A stretch of 64,000 bases of DNA. Origin: Anadara kagoshimensis (Eukaryota > Mollusca > Bivalvia > Arcoida > Arcidae). This document shows, piece by piece, positions 46,331 to 59,400 of the stretch. Position 1 is the stretch's first letter. Each line of letters begins with the position of its first letter. Below the pieces are notes generated by a model. It was not told the origin of the DNA. It worked only from the letters and a program-made list of their open reading frames with translations, and ran no database searches. Both the position numbers and the translations under genes were made by a program. The DNA is taken from NCBI GenBank assembly GCA_021292105.1, contig CM037872.1, forward strand, positions 7,675,291 through 7,739,290, given 5' to 3'.

Positions 46331-49300
46331 TCTTCTCCTCCACTCAATGTATGTGAAAAAAATAAAGAATACCTTTTAACATAGGAAAATATATAACATT
46401 TATTTTCATAAAAACACAATAAACCATGATGAACAATAAATGACAATAATGAAAACCTTGTACCCAATACAAGCAATACTACACATTTAAAACATTCATA
46501 CAACCATGATTATATCATATGACCTGTCACCTTTGAACCCTTGACCTTTCACCTCTAAATAATGACACCAATGCAGAGCATTACTTATTTATAGTAAGCT
46601 GTGTATAATTTTCACTAATCATGACTCGTGCACCAAATTTCTCTATTTAAAATATATTTTTTGACCCTCTTTTTAATATGCCCTCCCATATAATGACATT
46701 TTACCCCCACACCTTTTTAACCCTCTTTATAATATTCCCTCCCTTATCATAATGAAATTTTACCCCCACCCCTTTTTAATATGCAATGATATTTTACCAC
46801 ACCCTCCTTTTGACCCTTGTTATAATATGCCCTCCCTCATAAAGACATTCTGCGGTCATCCCACAGATGTGAAAGTTATAGAGTGGATATGATTTACATG
46901 GACAGACAGACAAACAGATGGACAGATATGGTAATTTCTATATGTACCCCATCAAAGTAAGTTTTGGGGGTAAAACTAAACATAAATGATTGGCATGTGT
47001 CATGGAAACAAATATAACGTAAATAACACAAAATATTAAAATAAAGTTCAATGTAATACTGCAGAAATGAAATGCATGGTCTTAAACAAATGGATTTAAT
47101 AAATGTGAATCTGTTTATCAGCGTAATGCTTGATACCCAGTGACCAATCCAAAAATTTAGTTCATGGGTTCACCTTGGTACAGACTTTGGAATAAACACA
47201 GTGGCTAAATTTTATAAAAATTGGGTCAATGTTGTAACATTTATGATACATTTTACTTAAAAAATATAAATAAGGCAGGGGGGAGAACCCAATACCAATA
47301 CTCCAATCCTAGTCCAAAATCAATCCCAAAGTAAAAACCTCGAAACTGGCAAATTAAGTTAAACACATAAACTTTAACCCAGAACTTAAATTATGTGGAA
47401 AAAATTGGGGAAATGCAATGTGCCCTCCAATAGACATGCTTTTGCATTGGATCAAAGATATAAATTTGGCAATTTTTCGTACAACATTTTCCCGGGAATG
47501 TTAGCACTTTTATTTCACACTCTTCAATGAAAGGTTTTTATAAATAACAATAAAGCTTACTGTTTTAGCATTTGTATATAAAGATCATTAGAAAGTTTTT
47601 TTAAATTTAAAAAAAAAAAACTGTTGTATAAAATGCCTCGGCAACAAATGCACATGTATATTTAGTAACAAATAAATGAAATAATTTAAATTGTTCAACA
47701 AAAAAACAGATAATGTGAAATCGTTTATTTTAGTGGTATCCAATTTTTGTGGTTCTTAAAAAACTTTTTGTGGGGTTATAAATTCATGATCACCAATTAA
47801 GTAAGTTTTATACATATTTCTATATCTTTTTATGTACCTTTTTCACAGGTACAAAATTTTTGCGGCTTTAAGAACTTTGACCCCTTTGTGTGGGCATTAA
47901 TTTTGTGGTTTGACAGCAAACATTGGTATTTCTGATACAGATATTTATTGCTGCATTAATTTATTTTTTCTATGGAAAAAAGTCAAACATGAAAACAAGT
48001 AAAAATTTATACACTGCGAACAAAGTACAATTACTATGTTGATGGGTCAGAATGTCGATGAAAAACAAAAATAAGGACATCATGAAAAGTAAGGATTTCT
48101 CAGTAGTTATATGCTGAATGTAAGATACAAGATGGGAAGGGGGGGGGGGGGGGGGGGGGGGGAGGTTTATAGACGGACCCAAAAAGCGAACCATATAAAA
48201 TTGAGAAAGGGCCCATCTTGGCCCCTAAAATTGATTTTGTATTTTTTTTAAATAATATAAATAATATCTTCTGTATTTTACATAAGCACTTGCATTAGCA
48301 TATTTAGGAGCCAATGATATAAAATTGAAAAAGGGCCCAACTTGCCCCCTAAAATTGATTTTTTTGTTGTTGTATTTTTTTTTAATTAATACCTTCTGTA
48401 TTTTACATAAGCACTAACATTAGCATATTTAGGGGCCAAATAAGGCCCTTATCATATATATGCTTTTAAACATGGTGAGAACATATACATACATGTATGT
48501 AATATCATCAAACAAAAAGAAACACAACAAACCTTTTGATAAAGACAACATGTCTTAAGCAACAACTCGCACAACCTCACTCTTAACAAAATTACAATAT
48601 AAAATAATCTAGAATTTTCTGAATCATATTTTGGACAGCCATTTTCATCAAATATGCCATCAAAACGACATCAAATAGCAACAAGATAAATCTTTACAAG
48701 AAGTGAGACGAGTAAAGCCTTTTTCTTAATGAAATGCAAAACCTCCAACTTCATTTGGAAAACACACAAGTAATAATCTGTAATTTTGTGGAACAATTTT
48801 TGAGCATGCATTTGTACATGTATTTAAAACTCATTTTTATCAAATATGCCGTCAAAAAAGGGCAAACAGGATAAATCTTCAGAAAAAAATCAGAAAGAGT
48901 AAAAGCCTTTTTTATAACCAAATACAAACCTGTTTATTATAAACAAGAATTCCACGTAATGCCAAGTTTCCATATTCAAAATAAGACTCAACTTGTCAGA
49001 TCTTAATCTAGTGATGAAGTGAGAACTGGGTAGAATTGATAAGCGGTGTGTTGCACTTGTCAGTTAGGGTTTCTTATAATCATTCATAAGGAAAGAAAAA
49101 ATTATTTTTTATTTCATTATTTCTTTTCTGGTTTAATGTCCCAGTAAAGAATATTTCACTTTTATCAAGACGTCGCCAGCTATAGGCAAAGTCGCTAAGA
49201 GAGACAAAACATCTGTAACATGTAAAACTAGCAGATCAGTTATTAAGGCACTATAAAAAAATATCATCAACAATGTCATGTGACATAAAGTATTCTTCCG

Positions 49301-50074
49301 TTGAAGTTCTATCATTAAAATACATGTACAGTGGCCCCTTTTTATAAGACCCCTGTAACTGGCTCCATGATATACATTTTTGTATGCAACCCCTATAAGT
49401 TCAACATGTAACTGCACTTTTTAAATAGCACTTTTTCACTGTAATAAAGATGGCAAGATTAGTTTAAGTCAACCTCGTTTTAAAAACCTCTTGATGACTT
49501 CTACTTTCTCATGCACTTATTGTCACACTATTTTGTCCAAAATTTTTTTTCTGGTTGTTTTTATAAACCTCCCTAAATTGATCACCAAAGCCCTTTTTTA
49601 CTAAAAGATTTGACAGAGCAAATGGTGACACAGTTTTACTAAAAGGAATTTATAACTGGAAATATATACATGTATGTGAAAAAAACAGTGAAAAATGCAT
49701 CATGGATACAAGTTGATATCATTTTGAAAGTTTTCATGATAAATAGTTCTTTGGAAACTGCATTCGCACGAAAGGTACATTGTGTATAATTCCTGGTTGG
49801 CCAAAATTTTTCATAGTAACATTTAAAATAAGAGAATAAATGATAGCTGTCACACTGGTGCCAGTTTGAAAGTTTTTCATGATATTTCTTTGGAAATTCC
49901 ATGCATACTAAAAACGTGTACATTGTAGATACATCATTGACCAAACTTTTCAATAATAACAATGCATTTTTTTCTCAAATAAAAACTTGAATAAAATTTT
50001 ATAATGATGTGTTTTAAAGCAAAAATTTCTGATATGAAATTCCTGATATTTGCATGACTAAAAAACACCATACT

Positions 50075-50490
50075 TCAAAGTTCATCTTTTAAGCCTTTAT
50101 CAAATGAAACAGCGGCATTACTTTCCATAAATCTTTCCAAATCATCCAAGTCGCGGTTTCCCTTGTAGGGTATAGGTTCATCTTTTTTATTGGCTGGGGC
50201 GAAATAAATGGTAGGGAAACCCTGAACTTCAAACTGTGATGGACTGTCATTTGCTGTGGCATCTATTTTAGCGAGTACCAGATTTTTCTCGTCCTTTAAT
50301 TTCTTTGCTAGCGATACATATTCTGGATCAAATTTTTTACAATGTCCACACCAAGGTGCATAAAATTCAATTAGGACATCTTTCGTTGTATCCATGACAA
50401 CGCTTTCAAAATTTTTACCAACAACTGTTTTGACTGGTCCGTCCTTTCTTTTTGGGATTGGTTGAGATTTCAAATATGGCTTCAGTTTGC
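50075..50490 (-). CDS. PDIA4: PDIA4 last exon (third CGHC domain, KDEL)
   Basis: Acceptor ATTTTTGCAG, 416 nt, TGA at 50077-50075. Encodes [71 protein letters not shown] and the terminus LKDEL. Confidence 0.96.
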
Positions 50491-53400
50491 CTGCAAAAAT
50501 GAAAAAAAAAAAATTGTACATAAAAAGCCATCAGAGAATAGCATAGTTCATTTATGCATCAAAGAACTTAACATTGGTTCCTTATGATGTGGTCTCTCAG
50601 ACTGACTATTCTGGAAGACTCAGATTGACTTCATGTTGCACTCGGACTGAATTCATGCTAGTGGTCTCTCGGACTTCATGCCAGGGATCTCTAAGACATA
50701 ATTTATGCTGGGGGTCTCTCAAAATGACTGGGGGTCACTCAAACTGACTGGGGATCTCCATGACTGATTTCATGTTGGTAGTCCCTCAGACTGACTACAT
50801 GCTGGGGGACTCAGATTGACCTCATACCAGGGTCCTTCAAACTCACTTCACACTTGACCTCATGTTTGGGATCCCTCAGACTGACTTCACCCCGGGGGTC
50901 CTAAGACTAAACTCATACCAGTGGATCCCTCAAACTGACTTCACCCCGAGGGGTCCTAAGACTAAACTCATACCAGTGGATCCTCAGACTGACTTCACCC
51001 CAAGGATTCCTAAGACTTAGCTCATGCCAGTGGATCCCTCAGACTGACTTTAAACAGGGATACTCACATTCACTTCATTCTGGATGTTACTTTTTTATTC
51101 TGAAAGATTGGATTAAGCCCCAGTCAAGATTGTTTTACATTTATCCAGGTGTTCATTTCTTGGATGGTGGAGGAAGTCAGAGTACCAAGAGAAAACTACT
51201 GACTTTCAGTAAGCATAATGACAAACTTTCTCTCACCTTAGAATCCCAAGATTTAAACTTAGGCGGAGAGGGTCACTTTGTTCCATAATCACATACTTTA
51301 GACCACTCAGCCAATAAGGTCCTTCTGGAAGTGGACTAGTACATGTATAGAGTTATACCTTTCACAAGTTTGTGGACTAGATCATGTATGAAGTTATACC
51401 TTTCATAAGTTTGTGGACTAGTACATGTATAAAGTTATACCTTTCATGAGTTTGTAGACTACTACATGTATAAAGTTATACCTTTCATGAGTTTGTGGAC
51501 TAGTACATGTATAAAGTTATACCTTTCATGAGTTTGTGAACTAGTACATGTATAAAGTTATACCTTTCATGAGTTTGTGAACTAGTACATGTATAAAGTT
51601 ATACCTTTCATGAGTTTGTGGACTAGTACATGTATAAAGTTATACCTTTCATGAGTTTGTAGACTAGTACATGTATAAAGTTATACCTTTCATGAGTTTG
51701 TGAACTAGTACATGTATAAAGTTATACCTTTCATGAGTTTGTAGACTAGTACATGTATAAAGTTATACCTTTCATGAGTTTGTGGACTAGTACATGTATG
51801 AAGTTATACCTTTCATAAGTTTGTGGACTAGATCATGTATGAAGTTATACCTTTCATAAGTTTGTGGACTAGATCATGTATGAAGTTATACCTTTCATAA
51901 GTTTGTGGACTAGATCATGTATGAAGTTATACCTTTTATGAGTTTGTGGACTAGATCATGTATGAAGTTATACCTTTTACAAGTTTATCCAGAAATTCTC
52001 GGATCTCATCTGAATCGAACTCTTCCATAGGTTCCATGGGATATTTAAGCCTGTCTTTACCATGACAACCAATATTTAATTCTTCACCAGAGTCCCCTAA
52101 TCCAAATCCATTGACCTGATCTTTCTGTGTGTCCTCGTCAGCAATGGCAAACGTGATGTCTTTATAATCTTTAGCAATGGCCGCTATTTTATTTCTCCAA
52201 AGCTGAGTTGCTATAGAAACAAAAAAGAGAAAATTAGATTAAATAGTAAACAACATCAGATATGATTTGTAAATCATTTCCACCGATATAATTATTGAAA
52301 GTGTCCGTAACATGTGAATGGAACAGCTTAGTTCGAAATTTAAATCAAGATTTCTGGAATTTGGTTCAGTTTGGTTCCAATTTTGTCTGTAATAATACCA
52401 TGCTCTCCCCTCAGTGAAGGAATGAAAATTACTAAATGACAAGAACTCGTCTTAATTACTGAACTGTATAGAAATGGCATTTATAGTGCTATAACTTCCA
52501 TTGCCATGCAAAGGCAACTGAATAACGCACACTAACATATTTAACATATTTTGATAATTTCACTTTTTAAATACAGTTGAATCTCGTTATCTCGAACTCG
52601 GATATCTCGAACTACCGGATATCTCGAACTTTTTTAAAAAGTCCGAACAGAGTTGTTCTTTATTAAACCAAAATCACTCCGGTTATCTCGAACTCGGATA
52701 TCTCGAATTATCGGATATGTCGAACAATATTTTCGTCCCCTTGAATGAAAATCCTAGGAAAATTACACTCGTTTACTCGAACAAAAAAATTAGGAAAATT
52801 AAATTTGTTAACTCGAACAAATAATTTAGGAAAATTAAATTTGTTAACTCAAACAAAAAATTTTGGAAAATCAAATTTGTCAGCGCCTACAGATTTTTTG
52901 GTAGAAAAAACACATTCCGACATAAATAAAATATTTGACTGTCGGCCTCGTGTTGATTTTACAATTACAACATTGCACTGACCTCTCAATTTCCTTAAGC
53001 CCTTAATTATTATCCCTTGCATAAGCAATTAACCATCAACGAGATTAACAGGTGTTATAATTACTGCCAAGCTGAACATGGCTGCCGAAAGCGTGTGATG
53101 TGAACACTACTCATTACAACCGGAAGCTTGGGGTGATTAAAGTACACAAAGCGAAACTGGTATGGAGACCAAAGCGGACTCCCCTATTTGTCGGCTAATA
53201 ACAAGTAACAAATAATCTCCCAATTATTTTATATACTACATTCTCAATTATAATTACAAATAATAAATAATGCAGTTTTTATATATCATGTTTTAATACA
53301 TACGATATAGGAAAAAACGACAAAGATAAAACCGAAAGCTACTTCCGGTAGGCGTGTACGAGTTACTTCCCTTTTGTTGCCGTTTTTAACACCGGTTATC

Positions 53401-56400
53401 TCGAACTCCGGATAAGTCGAACTTTTTGCATTTCCCCGTCGAGTTCGAGATAACGAGAGTCAACTGTACTGAAATAAATTAAAAACACTGCCCTGTAAAA
53501 GACATGCATTTCCAATCGCTAGAACAGTCACTCAATGACGTCGCATGTATAGGCATACACAAGAAAGAGTTGGTTGGTTGGTTGAATGTTGCTTAACGTC
53601 GCATCAGCAATTTTTCAGCTATTCACGACGAGAACTATTTAATTAATCTCTATGGATTAATCTATGAAAAATTTTTGTGTATGCATGTGAAGTGCGAGTG
53701 TGTTGTATGGTCTGCCTTGTACCTACGCGCACTCAGGGCGACTTTACCGTGCTAGCTCACAGAGTCAGTACGCCGCAGACAAGCATACCACTCCCCCAGT
53801 CCATTATACTGATACCAGGTGAATCAGTAAAGGCCAACGGCAAGGAAAATTCACTTTCCCACATGTGGTCCGAGCGGGACTCACAAGAAATGAGTGAGGT
53901 CACAATAGTCCTATAATTAGATATGCTATCAACCAGAATTTAGGGCAATGAAACAGCACAAATGTAAATATTGTAATTTTAGCGCTAGTTAATACAATAT
54001 TAATCTGGGTACAACATAACACCAAGGCCACATAGGTCAGATATGAATTAGAAACAAGAGGCCCATAGGCCTTAACGCTCACCTGAGGAAGAGTACATTT
54101 TTATGCAGAGGTTCAATGGTCAATGACATTAATAAAAGAATATTAAAATTTTTAGCAGTAAGGGCCAATAATATGCAAGTATTTTTGCAAATTAATTATA
54201 ATAATTATTATATAAGTATGCTATATATAACATATTTAAAGTCTAGCTACAATATATTATTTATAAAAAGCTAAAACATCTGTAAATTAAAATGTGCATT
54301 AGGCCAATACCTACAATATTCCAATATACATGCCAATACAAAAAGTTTATAGTTTTTGAGATAATTAACCATTTAAATATTTGTTCGCAGCTATGACCTT
54401 GACCTTTGAACCTATGACCTTTATTCATATATGAAAATGATCGTTAGGCCAATACCTACAATATTCCAATATACATGCCAATACAAAAAGTTTATAGTTT
54501 TTGAGATAATTAACCATTTAAATATTTGTTCGCAGCTATGACCTTGACCTTTGAACCTATGACCTTCATTCATATATCAAAATGAACCATTTAAGTATTC
54601 GTTCGTGTCTTTGACCTTGACCTTTGAACCTATGACCTTCATTCATATATCAAAATGATCGTTAGGCCAATACCTACAATATTCCAATATACATGCCTAT
54701 ACAAAAAGTTTATAGTTTTTGAGATAATTAACCATTTCAGTACTTGTTTACATCTGTGACCTTGACCTTTGAACCCATGACCTTTATTCATATATCAAAA
54801 TGACCATTGTGCCATTACCTACAATATTCTGATATACATGCCTATACAAAAAATTCATAGTTTTGCAGATAATTAACTATTTTGGTATTCTTGGACATCG
54901 GTGACCTTGGCCTTTGAACCCATGACCTTGATCTATGTATCAAAATGATCGTCATGTCAATACCTACAAATAACTGAAAATCCTACGCCATTATCACAAG
55001 AAATGTTAAATAAAATAGCATTTTTTATCAAAGGTCAAAAACTGGGACATGACCTTGACCTTCGACCTTGACATCAATTGGAAGAAAATTGCAAGACAAG
55101 ATCAACAGTGAAAACTCCATACAATTATCTTCAGCCGTTATGAAGTTATAACAATAAATGTCTCATTTTAAAAATTACGTAACTTTACGCAAAAAACGCG
55201 TAACCTATTTTTCGTTCAATTTTCATGAAAAACACAATTTTAAAGTTCCCAGGTATGCTGAATCCAAATATCCAATCAAAATTTGCCTGCACCTTTTGGT
55301 TTCAGAGAAGAAGATTTTTTTGTCTTTTTGCTATTTTTAGTAACAGCGGCCATCTTGTTGGGCGTGGCCAAACCCCGAACACAATTTTGAAAGGCTGTTA
55401 CCTAGGCATGATAATCACTAAGTTTCATCAAATATGGCCCAGTAGTTTTGGAGGAGAAGATTAAAATGTAAAGTTTATACACGACGCACGACGGACGGTG
55501 ATAGATTGCAATAGCTCATCTGAGCCTTTGGCTCGGGTGAGCTAAAAAATCTGGATCATTGTTTCCCTTTTCAATGTACTCTTATCCAACTGTGTAGAAT
55601 ACAATAACCCTTCCCCCTTCCATCCTGATCACAACTCTAATTTAAGGTGTAAAATTCTACCAACCCCCACCCCACACTCCATTAACAAAACTTCAGTCTA
55701 CCATGTAAAATTTCCATACATAACCTACCCTCTCTATGATCAAAATTTCAATCTACTGTGTAGAGTGCAATGACCCTTCACCCCAACCCCTCCCCCACCA
55801 CATCCCGATCGAAACTTTAATTCTACCAACCCCCACCCCATTTTCCATGATTAAAACTCCAGTCTACCCCATGTAAACTTCACATGTAACCTACCCTCTC
55901 TATGATCAAAACTCCAGTCTACAGTGTAGAATACGAGGCATAATGGACGATTTTTACTGTAATATTTCTCCATGGGATTGGTGTATTCTCCGACCAAAGG
56001 TACTTGATGGTCCTTGATGAACACACTCACGTCTGCTTCTGTAAAATCTTTCTGTAATTAAAATTAAAAAAATAACATTAAAGTAGTGTATAAAAAGAAA
56101 CATTAGCATAGGAAACTTTTGCGGTTCTGATCTTCTAAACTACTTCACGGTAAGAATTTTTCACAATTAAGACTGTATTTAAAGTAAAGTACCAAGGAAA
56201 ATAATTTTCGCTGAGAAGCTATATTCGCAATACAAGTTTCACCTTGAAAATCGCCAATATTTCTTCCTCAATAAATACAAAAAGCAATTTAATGACCATC
56301 TCAATTTAAATTTTGACTTGCCTTTAAAACAATAACACTCCATTTCATTCAGATTATTATTGCAAACCATTTCCTGAAATTACACTGGAAGTGAGCCGAC

Positions 56401-59400
56401 CAGTAAACCCCTATCAAGTCTCTCTCATTATTCATTCGATTCACTCAACCAACTCAGTTGCAGAGAGGTCTAAAGTACTTGCTTATTGATGAAAGCGCCT
56501 CTTATCGCCTAGGTTCGAATTCAACTCGTGTAAGAAAGTTTGACAGTTCCCTTACCTAGGCGATCTGGTTTTTTCCACCATTATCCCAGAACTGACTGCC
56601 TAAATATAAGTGTGAGAATCTTGATTGCGGCATAAAACTCCAATACTTCAATCAACATTTACTTAACCAACATGAAAGCTTACAATGTACCTTGTTAAAA
56701 ATGTGCCATTTTGGTTCAAACTTTGTATAGAAGCGTTCTGGATTAAACACGACCACAGATTGAGGATTAACCTTGAAGTGATTACGAGCCTCTTTTGATA
56801 AAGAATGTCCAAAACTGAAGTCATCACGCAATTCATTGGCTGAAAAGAAAGAATAAAAAAACAGTTAACTAAATCATTTGAATAGAGGAATAGTTTTTAT
56901 TACACTGACTAAATATTTCCATTTTCGATGACCCCAAAAGTAGTTTGACAAATTTATTATTATACTTAGTGCTTGTGCATATCCGTGGTTTTGCAAGCCT
57001 AGAATTTATACCAAATAAATAAGTAGTTTCCTCTGTCAGTGTAAAAATGTCTAAAATTTCCAAATTTTACTACCGTACTAAAATCTTTTCTAAAACAACA
57101 GTGATAAATGAATTAATCTAGTTGTCCCTACCCACAAAATCTCAGATACCGTCATGATATGACATCTTTACAATGAGGATTATACATAGAGGATCTTAGA
57201 CGAGTGGGAGTTTAATATAAAATTTATTAAACGAGTTTAATAATCAAATATGCCACGAGCCTTGGCGAGTGGCATATTAAATTATTGAACAAGTTTAATA
57301 AATTTCATATTAAACCCTCACGAGTCTAAGATTCTATATATCACATAACTCAAAATACAGAGACACAATGACATGTACATGTTATTTGGTGCCATATACA
57401 AACAGCTGATTTCTATCTAGGCCAGACAAATCACCTCCTAATTAACTGCACAAGTAAGAATATAGTTCTATTTAGTTATAGTAAAAGTAAATTAATCACC
57501 AAGAATAAAAAAGACAAAATCAGTATGCAAGTTATAATTATAATATTTTTTCGAATGCATCAAAATTATTTTTCAAAGAATTGGAAAGTCTTCAAAAGTA
57601 TAAAAATTAACAACAGACTGACACAGTTTTCATATGACGTCATTAGGCACGACCACTACGTAAATCAGAAGCGTGAGAACTGATTAGGTCACAATCAAGT
57701 GATATTACATGGGTACCTGTGTAATACGAAAAATATTACACCGTTTTATTCCATCAATAAACAGGAGGGTTATGTGATATATGTAGCTATTACCAACATG
57801 TCATAATGAAGGTCGCTATATTTCAGAACTTTTTCATTTTCCCAATCTTTAAGGCATAATTTAATTTTTGAACAAGTAAATTCAGTTAATTAGGATCCCC
57901 CGTCAGCAGGTTCTTTTTTGTGATTTGCTCCTATGTTCAAAGGGCAATAACTCTCATGAAAATAAGCAAACCAACTCAGGTTAATGATTTGTGTATCTCA
58001 TATCAATGTTGATGCTTTGCACCAAGTTTCGTGAAAAAGTGCTTCATAGTTTTTGAGAATTTGCACGGACAAGAATTTTGGATGGACAGATAGAAGGAAG
58101 TATGGACGGACTGAAACTCGAATTTAATACCCTCCTCTTTCCTCAAAAGGCGGGGGTTAAAAATCAAATATCACTGATCAGATTTTATACATTTTCCTTA
58201 CCTACATCCAAATATTTTCTTAACTGAGGATCATCCTCGTTTTCAAAAAATCCAACAATTACAACTTTCTCCAGATTCATAAAATCTTTGATTTCTCTTA
58301 CATCTTTCTTCAATTTTGATGCCTCTCCTTGCTGGTTTATCATATAACTTATAATACCTAGAATAACAAGTTTGTTACATTTCATATCTTCAAAATTTCC
58401 CAATTTTTAAGGCAGAATTTTATATTTTAACAGGTTCTTTTTTGTGATTTGCACTTATGTTTAAAAGGCAATAACTCACAGGAAAATGAGCAAACCAACT
58501 TGTGTTAAAAATATGCACATCTCCTATTAATGTTGATGTTTTTCGTGAAATAATGCTGTATAGTTTTGGAGAATTTGTACAAACAAGAATTTCTGATGGA
58601 TGGATGGTAGGAACTTAAATCTAATATCCCCTCTTTCTTCGAAAGGTGGGGATGAAAAAATGCCATTTCAAAAGTGTTCCAAAACAAATCCCAACTAGGA
58701 ATTCCATGTTTTCTCAACCAATGACACATCTACTCCACCCAAAGATTGTTCCTGTGACATTTCTTAAAGACCTGCAACATAGGTTTTGAGAAAAGTGACG
58801 GACAAAATGTTGGAGGAAGAAATGGTGTAAATGCTGTAAGTCTCCCATTTTGTTTGGTGGACATAACAAAGAAAAACTAAAACCTGTATATAAAGATCAT
58901 CAAAGGTACCAAAGAATATGGGCTTTATAAACAAGTGGTCTATGTATAGAAGTACTTTTTAGTTGAAATCTGAAAATAATGGTCTTAACATACAGATGGT
59001 CTTTATATAGATGTAGATTCCTTTCAGTTAAAATGTGAAGCAAAGGGGCCTTAAAACACTAGTCTTAACGAGTTGAGTTGAGTAATGGTGTTTAACGTCC
59101 CAGTCAAGAAAATTTCACTTATATCGAGACGTCGTCAACTATAGGCGAAGGTGCTTAAATTTTGCCTGCATTATACAGCAGGGTTCTTTAGAGTACCAAG
59201 CCCACCGTGACATGGGACCTCGTTTATTTTAAGTTCCTATCCAGAAGAAACATGACTTTCATTTTGTAATGCCGAGTGCTTGGCGAAAGAACAGTCACTA
59301 CCCACTTTCAAGTCTTGGGTCAGACCCAGCTGGGGATCAAACCCACGACCTCCCACTAACGGAGTGAGCACTCTACCGATTGAGCTAACGCAGTGGTCAC

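Larger units (their letters stand above)
43943..50074. other. Gene-free interval between PYM1 and PDIA4 stops
   Basis: Convergent 3' ends, so both 3' UTRs lie here. Contains MITE A 44283-44461, SINE C pieces at 44800-44880 and 45225-45340, a split SINE A, a T/C-rich dispersed repeat 46500-46980, and paired local duplications at 48194-48438 (~123-bp unit), 48645-48920 and 49690-49960. A G run is at 48139-48163. Poly(A) sites cannot be placed. Confidence 0.65.

Noticed and set aside
51335-51985. CRISPR-like array
   Set aside because: Units are contiguous ~40-bp tandem repeats without unique spacers, in an animal intron.
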